DNA of 64,000 nucleotides, from contig JAKQQP010000267.1 of NCBI GenBank assembly GCA_029564115.1, positions 62,001 through 126,000 on the forward strand, in the 5' to 3' direction. The notes beneath the pieces were generated by a model. It was given only the letters and a program-made list of their open reading frames with translations, did not search any database and was not told the DNA's origin. This DNA comes from Candidatus Rifleibacteriota bacterium. GTDB taxonomy: Bacteria; Riflebacteria; Ozemobacteria; Ozemobacterales; Ozemobacteraceae. Position 1 is the first letter of the stretch; every line of letters begins with the position of its first letter. Position numbers and translations under genes: made by a program. Shown here one piece after another: positions 59,245 to 64,000 of this stretch.

Positions 59245-60234
59245 ATGCCTAAAGATTTTGAATTTGAAAAATCGATAATAGAGCTTGAAGATAGAATCAG
59301 AGAGCTTCAGGCTATTTCTGAGTCGGGCAAGGTAGACCTTTCCCGCGAGATAAAAGCAATCAGCGAAAAGGTTGACGCTCTTAAAAATGAAGTTTACGGC
59401 AATCTTGAACCATGGCAGATTACACAGGTTGCCCGCCATATCAATCGCCCTTCGACCCTTGACCTCGTTAAATGCCTGTGCGGTGAAGAATTTGTCGAAC
59501 TGCATGGTGACCGTCTGTTCGGCGATGATCCGGCGATTGTTTCCGGCATCGGCCGTATCGGTGACCACCGGGTAATGATCATTGGCCATCAAAAAGGGCA
59601 CGACACCGAAGAGAATATTTATCGCAACTTCGGTATGCCACACCCCGAAGGCTACCGCAAAGCTTTGCGCATGATGAAAACCGCCGAGCGTTTCGGCCTG
59701 CCGATCGTCACATTTATCGATACCCCCGGGGCTTTCCCTGGCATCGGGGCTGAAGAACGCGGGCAAAGCGATGCTATTGCCAGAAACCTTGCCGAAATGT
59801 CTGGTATCAGAGTTCCGATTCTGTGCTTCGTGACTGGTGAGGGCGGCAGTGGTGGTGCATTGGCGATCGGGGTCGGAGACCGCGTTTTTATGTTTGAATT
59901 TTCGGTGTATTCAGTAATTTCGGCAGAAGGCTGTGCAGCCATTCTCTGGAATGACCCGGCAAAGACAAAAGAAGCGGCAACCGCTCTCAGGCTCAGGGCC
60001 ACCAACCTTCTCGATGCCGGTATCATCGATGACATACTTCCCGAACCTATTGGCGGCGCTCACCGTAACCATCAGATGGCTGCCGACGAAATTAAAAAGC
60101 AGATTGATAAACATCTGCCTACATTAATTGCCCTTAAAGCCGATAAATTATTAGACGAACGCTACAAAAAGTTTCGCGGCATGGGAAAATTCACCCGCGA
60201 AGAGGAGCTGGAGCATGCCCAAGAGCAAGCCTAA
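59245..60234 (+). CDS. accA: Acetyl-CoA carboxylase carboxyltransferase subunit alpha
   Basis: Partner of AccD in the carboxyltransferase heterotetramer. 329 residues, starting [18 protein letters not shown], with [38 protein letters not shown] and [20 protein letters not shown] at 59245 with a G6 run upstream; the open frame from 59167 is only read-through of the accD end. It overlaps the sigma factor gene by 20 nt. Confidence 0.97.
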   Translation: MPKDFEFEKSIIELEDRIRELQAISESGKVDLSREIKAISEKVDALKNEVYGNLEPWQITQVARHINRPSTLDLVKCLCGEEFVELHGDRLFGDDPAIVSGIGRIGDHRVMIIGHQKGHDTEENIYRNFGMPHPEGYRKALRMMKTAERFGLPIVTFIDTPGAFPGIGAEERGQSDAIARNLAEMSGIRVPILCFVTGEGGSGGALAIGVGDRVFMFEFSVYSVISAEGCAAILWNDPAKTKEAATALRLRATNLLDAGIIDDILPEPIGGAHRNHQMAADEIKKQIDKHLPTLIALKADKLLDERYKKFRGMGKFTREEELEHAQEQA

Positions 60235-61222
60235 AACAGGCGAAATATCTGGATCTGGAAAGGTTGAAAAAACCGCCGAAAGCAAGAAACAGCCTGTTTA
60301 TGAAGACATCAAGGTAGCTTCGCCTTATCGTAAACGCAATGACGAAGATGTTGTCGATCACCAGGATGAGCGCGAAAAGCGAAAAGAAGAGTCTATTTTC
60401 GATGATTCGGTGAAGCTTTATCTGCAGCAGCTGACTAAACTCAGCCTGGCAACTCACGACCAGGAAAAGGACTTTGCCAAACGCATTCTCGAGGGCGACC
60501 CGGATGCCAGAGAAGCGTTGATTACCGCGAACCTGCGCCTGGTAGTCAGCATCGCCAAAAAATACACCAATCGTGGCCTGCTCTTTCTTGATCTGATCCA
60601 GGAAGGCAATCTAGGCCTGCTGCGTTCGATCGAAAAATTCGACTACACCATGGGTTACAAGTTTTCGACCTATTCAACCTGGTGGATCCGCCAGGCCATA
60701 ACCCGGGCTTTGGCAGAACAGTCACGCGTTATAAGAATTCCTGTACACATCATGGAAATCGTTAACAAAGTGCGTAAACAGATCCGCATGTTTGTCCAGG
60801 AAAAGGGCCGTGAGCCCTCGATGGAAGAACTTTCGCTCAGGGTCGATTTGCCGGTAGATCGTATTGAAGAGGTTGTACGCCTGACTCAGGAGCCCGTGTC
60901 ACTCGAAATTTCGGTTGGCAACAAAGAAGATACATCTCTCGAAAATTATATTACCAACGAAGACGCAGTCAGCCCTGAAGAAGCTGTAATCGACTCACTT
61001 CTGCGAGATCAGATCTGCAAGGTTCTTGAAATGCTTACCGACCGTGAGCAGATCGTCATCAAACTGCGTTTTGGTCTCGACGATGGTACGCCAAGATCGC
61101 TCGAAGAAATCGGCCGCATTCTCGGCGTGACGCGAGAGAGAGTGCGTCAGGTGGAAGAGAAGGCCCTCAAAAAACTGCGTGCCAACTCGACGCCACGTCT
61201 GCAGGAATACTACAACCGCTGA
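60215..61222 (+). CDS. rpoD: RNA polymerase sigma-70 family factor (RpoD-type)
   Basis: 335 residues. Region 1.2 ([19 protein letters not shown]), region 2 ([20 protein letters not shown] then [13 protein letters not shown], the -10 recognition helix), region 3 ([32 protein letters not shown]) and region 4.2 ([20 protein letters not shown], the -35 helix-turn-helix). No region 1.1; a charged 60-residue N-terminal tail instead. Group 1 or group 2. The sequence matches the primary type, but a second copy elsewhere would be needed to decide, so the symbol is provisional. ATG with GGAG six bases upstream, inside accA. Confidence 0.85.
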   Translation: MPKSKPKTGEISGSGKVEKTAESKKQPVYEDIKVASPYRKRNDEDVVDHQDEREKRKEESIFDDSVKLYLQQLTKLSLATHDQEKDFAKRILEGDPDAREALITANLRLVVSIAKKYTNRGLLFLDLIQEGNLGLLRSIEKFDYTMGYKFSTYSTWWIRQAITRALAEQSRVIRIPVHIMEIVNKVRKQIRMFVQEKGREPSMEELSLRVDLPVDRIEEVVRLTQEPVSLEISVGNKEDTSLENYITNEDAVSPEEAVIDSLLRDQICKVLEMLTDREQIVIKLRFGLDDGTPRSLEEIGRILGVTRERVRQVEEKALKKLRANSTPRLQEYYNR

Positions 61223-61231
61223 TTTTTGCAA

Positions 61232-61260
61232 AAAGCCGCTTCGGGTTTCGAGGCGGCTTT
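61232..61260. terminator. Bidirectional terminator between sigma gene and lipoprotein gene
   Basis: AAAGCCGC (61232-61239) pairs with GCGGCTTT (61253-61260), with four further inner pairs; flanked by T/A-rich bases on both sides. Confidence 0.8.
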
Positions 61261-61263
61261 CGT

Positions 61264-62145
61264 TTATTCCCAGATGTTGAAAAGGTCGCTCACTCCTTCA
61301 GGTGGCGGCTCAAGAGCGGCAGGTGCCGATTGTCCGACTTCACCCGAAGGCATTATGTCTGAACCGCTGGCTGGCTCAGGTTTAAGCGAAGAAATTTTGC
61401 CGGAATCGAACTGCGCCAGTCTTTCGAGCTCGGCAAGTGGGTCTTCCAGGTCAGGGGGGGGAGCCGCTGCCGCGTCTGTTGTCGTGGCTGGCTTCAGCAA
61501 TTCTGTAAGGCCAGTGGCAAAGGGCTTGCGGCTGCCAGTTTCGATAAACCCACGCAATACTTTTAAACTGCCGTCTGATGGGTAAAGGGCGGCAAAGGTG
61601 GCAAAATAATCATTCAAAAGCCTGAATTCTTCGTCTGAAAGGCGTCCGATTGCTCTGTTAAGACGATTCGACAGGTCTATGTCACGCTCAGGCTTTAAAT
61701 TGAGACTGTTGAGCAGAGTGAGATGAAAGACCCGCCGCATAGCCGGGGACAACGTTGGCAGCAAAGCCGGTTTAAAACTCAGCAGAGGCAGTGCCGCCCA
61801 TATTTCGGGGCGTGCCTGTTTGAACACTATGGCCAGCCTGCCATTGCCAAACTGCCGGGCTATGGTGTAAATGTTCTGAATTTCATCGAGAAAGACGTAA
61901 ACTTTACGATGAATCTGCCAGAGTCTTTCTTCTGCTTTTACGCCCGTAGATTGCCCCGGAGGCAAAATGGCAAAAGGAGCTGAAACTTTGCTTATCAGCA
62001 TTTCATCAGAGCTGAGTGATGAAAAGGCTCGCGCTTCATTGTTTAAAAGCCAGAGTTTGAATGCCGAGGTAATGTCGTTAACTCGTTCCTGAGCCGAAGC
62101 GCAACCAGCAAGCAGCAGAAACAAAGGCAGAATTATTCTTTTCAC
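61264..62145 (-). CDS. Lipoprotein of unknown function
   Basis: 293 residues from the GTG at 62145 (KRIILPLFLLLAGCASAQER), which overlaps the upstream stop (GTGA), has AGGAG nearby and gives a clean lipoprotein signal with lipobox LLAGC. The mature part is mostly alpha-helical (LWQIHRKVYVFLDEIQNIYT; MRRVFHLTLLNSLNLKPERD), with a Pro/Ala-rich C-terminal tail (ATTTDAAAAPPPDLEDPLAE). Not recognised. Co-transcribed with the preceding secreted protein and RNase E/G. Confidence 0.75.
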   Translation of the reverse strand: MKRIILPLFLLLAGCASAQERVNDITSAFKLWLLNNEARAFSSLSSDEMLISKVSAPFAILPPGQSTGVKAEERLWQIHRKVYVFLDEIQNIYTIARQFGNGRLAIVFKQARPEIWAALPLLSFKPALLPTLSPAMRRVFHLTLLNSLNLKPERDIDLSNRLNRAIGRLSDEEFRLLNDYFATFAALYPSDGSLKVLRGFIETGSRKPFATGLTELLKPATTTDAAAAPPPDLEDPLAELERLAQFDSGKISSLKPEPASGSDIMPSGEVGQSAPAALEPPPEGVSDLFNIWE

Positions 62146-62855
62146 TGTGACTGCTCCTCTATTCCGGTCATGATCAGAGAATGGTCGATCTGGCGGGTGA
62201 ACCCCCATAAATTTCTGGTTACGGCAAACTCTTTGTTGGCAAAATTGAAGGTATAGATGGTCTGCCAGTCAGCCTGATGAATAACACCTTCAAGAAGATT
62301 GAAGATTACCCGGCCTTTTAAACTGAATGTTTTTTGGCGCAAGCGGTCATCAGGAAGTTTAAGATTTGCTGAAAAAAGTATTTCAGCGGTTCCCTTCTCG
62401 GTGTCCACCGATTTCAGCAAGAGGTTCCAGGCTGCTGGTATCGAGCGTCCACCGAAGACGAGATTTTTCTGAGTCTGGTGCGTCCCCGAAATTTTCCAGT
62501 CACCATCCGGAAAAACAAGAAAAAAGGGGTTGTTCTGCCAGGTTTCGGCCGGGGCCCCTTTGATATCGCCATTTGCCTTGACATATCGGCGAAAGGTAGC
62601 GTCCTTGTTGCCGATATCAAGAATGAATGCACCATCTTGAAAGTCGATGGTTTTGATGCTGAAGTTCGTTGCCGGGACAGTGTGAGAGCGGTTGGCCGCA
62701 GTGGTGAAAGCGGTCGCCCTGGCACTGCTCTGTTGTTTGTAGGTGTAATTATAAGAATAGCCTCTTTTGAAGGCATATTTTATTTCAACCGCACTACCTG
62801 GAACAGCCATGGCCAATAACGCCAGCAGCACGGTGCATCTAAGAAAGGTTTTCAT
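62142..62855 (-). CDS. Secreted beta-rich protein of unknown function
   Basis: 237 residues from the ATG at 62855 (MKTFLRCTVLLALLAMAVPG), with AGGAG about eight bases upstream; the longer frame up to 63029 is the overlapped 3' end of the RNase gene. Sec signal with cleavage near GSAVE. Mature region predicted as beta-strands (YAFKRGYSYNYTYKQQSS; FSIKTIDFQDGAFILDIGN; AEILFSANLKLPDDRLRQ). Possibly a periplasmic domain of a DUF family; not recognised. Confidence 0.72.
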   Translation of the reverse strand: MKTFLRCTVLLALLAMAVPGSAVEIKYAFKRGYSYNYTYKQQSSARATAFTTAANRSHTVPATNFSIKTIDFQDGAFILDIGNKDATFRRYVKANGDIKGAPAETWQNNPFFLVFPDGDWKISGTHQTQKNLVFGGRSIPAAWNLLLKSVDTEKGTAEILFSANLKLPDDRLRQKTFSLKGRVIFNLLEGVIHQADWQTIYTFNFANKEFAVTRNLWGFTRQIDHSLIMTGIEEQSQ

Positions 62856-64000
62856 CCTTTGCTCCTGAATCTTCAGCGGTATCAGGTGCCACGTCGATCT
62901 CAAGAGCAGTTTCTGGTTGTTGTTCAGACTGCTCTGCTGTGGCGATTTCGGGGGCTTTCGGGCTGATCTGCCTGCGGTTTTCGTTTTTTCTCGGCCTTTC
63001 AAGAACGGGTTCGATTTTATAACTTTCAAGATCGAGGCTGTTTGCTGGTTTAAGTATCAGTTTGCGCTTGATCAGATTTTCGAGCTCTCTGATGCCGCTG
63101 TTATCTCGACCCCGCAAACTGTCTATCACTGTGCGGTGAGCATTGACAATAAATTTTTCGGTCTGATATCTTTTGGCTTCTTCAATAAGACTGTTTCGTA
63201 GCTGATTGGCTATGGTTCCCGTTGAGAGGGTTTTGCCGGCCCCATTGCAGCATGGGCATGGCGCTTTTCTTATCTCGTCAAGGCTTGCGGATGTTCTGCG
63301 TCGGGTCATCTGTACCAGGCCAAGCTCAGAAAAATCAAGAACATTTGGCTTGTTTCGGTCACCCTTAAAGCCTTCTCGCAAGGTTTTAAGCACCTGGGCG
63401 CGATGTGAAGGGGCTTCCATGTCGATAAAGTCGATGATAATCATCCCGGAAAGGTTGCGAAGACGTATCTGCCGGGCAATTTCTTTTGCAGCTTCGAGAT
63501 TGACTCTGAAGACGGTTTCTTCGAGGTCTGAGCCACCCGAAAATCTGCCGCTGTTGACGTCGATGCAATACATTGCTTCTGTTTTGTCGATAAAGATATA
63601 ACTGCCCGAATCAAGCCAGATTTTGCGCGACAGGGCGCGTTCAATTTCTTTTTCAATCCCGAACTTTTCAAATATAGGGATTTTGTCTTTATAAAGTTCT
63701 AGAGAAGCTCGCTGCAGGGGTGTTAAAAACTCACAATCCTCGATTATGGTTTTGTAGGCTTCTTCTGAGTCAAGAATCATTTCTTCGACATCGTCTGTGA
63801 AAAAGTCCCTGGCGACCTTCATTGGAAGAGGGATATCGCGGTGCAGCATCGTGCGCGGCGGCGTGCGGGCGATCTTGCTCTCTACTTTTTTCCACATTTT
63901 CACCAGAAGGTCGAGATCGGCTTTGAGTATATTTTCTTCCAATCCTTCAGAGGCGGTGCGAAAAACCACGCCGCCACCTTTGGGAACGATACGCCTGCCG
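62839..64000 (-). CDS. rng: Ribonuclease E/G (5' partial)
   Basis: Endoribonuclease of the RNase E/G family; the N-terminal S1 domain lies beyond the window (the frame continues to 64000 with GRRIVPKGGG, part of the family core). Catalytic Asp/Asn motif YCIDVNSGRFSGG and second Asp in GMIIIDFIDMEAPS; the zinc-link CPCC (APCPCCNGAGK) is conserved. Ends with an acidic, Gln/Glu-rich tail of about 60 residues, shorter than in E. coli RNase E, so RNase G-like or a minimal E. The stop overlaps the next gene start by 17 nt. Confidence 0.93.
   Translation of the reverse strand, partial: GRRIVPKGGGVVFRTASEGLEENILKADLDLLVKMWKKVESKIARTPPRTMLHRDIPLPMKVARDFFTDDVEEMILDSEEAYKTIIEDCEFLTPLQRASLELYKDKIPIFEKFGIEKEIERALSRKIWLDSGSYIFIDKTEAMYCIDVNSGRFSGGSDLEETVFRVNLEAAKEIARQIRLRNLSGMIIIDFIDMEAPSHRAQVLKTLREGFKGDRNKPNVLDFSELGLVQMTRRRTSASLDEIRKAPCPCCNGAGKTLSTGTIANQLRNSLIEEAKRYQTEKFIVNAHRTVIDSLRGRDNSGIRELENLIKRKLILKPANSLDLESYKIEPVLERPRKNENRRQISPKAPEIATAEQSEQQPETALEIDVAPDTAEDSGAKDENLS

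Overview
The window is a dense bacterial chromosome segment of roughly even base composition. I found no rRNA, tRNA, CRISPR array, insertion sequence or prophage. The gene content points to a motile Gram-negative-type (diderm) bacterium: a flagellar basal-body operon, many lipoprotein signal peptides with lgt and lspA, a Bfr-type ferritin, and class III cyclases. Two traits resemble what I know of candidate phyla such as Riflebacteria/Ozemobacteria: pilin-like domains embedded in larger membrane proteins, and lipoproteins built from FnIII and beta-helix domains. That placement is inference only; no rRNA is available to test it. TTG start codons are common (xerC, hslU, fliG, a fliG paralogue, luxE-like, M50B-like).

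Layout. 1-6.0 kb: a large membrane adenylate cyclase (5' end outside the window) followed by a PMCA-type Ca2+-ATPase, closed by a strong bidirectional terminator. 6.0-8.9 kb (minus): a small unknown gene, dapB, dut and a class I aminotransferase. 9.0-15.5 kb (plus): three tandem paralogous lipoproteins (CarboxypepD_reg-like, FnIII-like and beta-helix parts) and a small secreted coiled-coil protein. 15.5-29.6 kb (minus): a long operon reading xerC-hslV-hslU-flgB-flgC-fliE-fliF-fliG-fliG(C-terminal paralogue)-fliH-fliI-fliJ-degenerate transglycosylase-motE-nadE. Its first part has the order of the Bacillus subtilis codV-clpQ-clpY-codY-flgB region, without codY. 29.7-35.7 kb (minus): secreted proteins of unknown function, bacterioferritin, a BaiN/HI0933-like flavoprotein, a possibly frameshifted secreted protein and a YeiH-type permease.

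36.0-41.0 kb (plus) is the most unusual metabolic cluster: a GNAT-domain protein, a LuxE-like acyl-protein synthetase, and an 865-residue fusion of a LuxC-type acyl-CoA reductase with a PaaK-like adenylating domain. There is no luciferase. 41.1-50.1 kb (minus) holds an apparent operon with a 1842-residue protein made of two related halves separated by an internal prepilin-like segment (Gly756-Phe757, Glu at +5), an overlapping M50B-type membrane protease, a soluble nucleotide cyclase and a GIY-YIG protein. A possible clan-CD (caspase-like fold) membrane-anchored protein lies at the high-coordinate end of this region.

50.2-56.9 kb (minus): a small siroheme/[4Fe-4S] reductase-like protein with an aldehyde dehydrogenase that lacks the expected general-base Glu. 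These are followed by a lipoprotein and envelope operon, lspA-lgt-lgt-rluD-pilin-like-HAMP, with two adjacent lgt genes. 57.0-61.3 kb (plus): a lipoprotein with two CxxCH haem sites, then accD-accA and a primary-type sigma factor in one overlapping operon. 61.3-64.0 kb (minus): the 3' part of an RNase E/G gene and two downstream envelope proteins.
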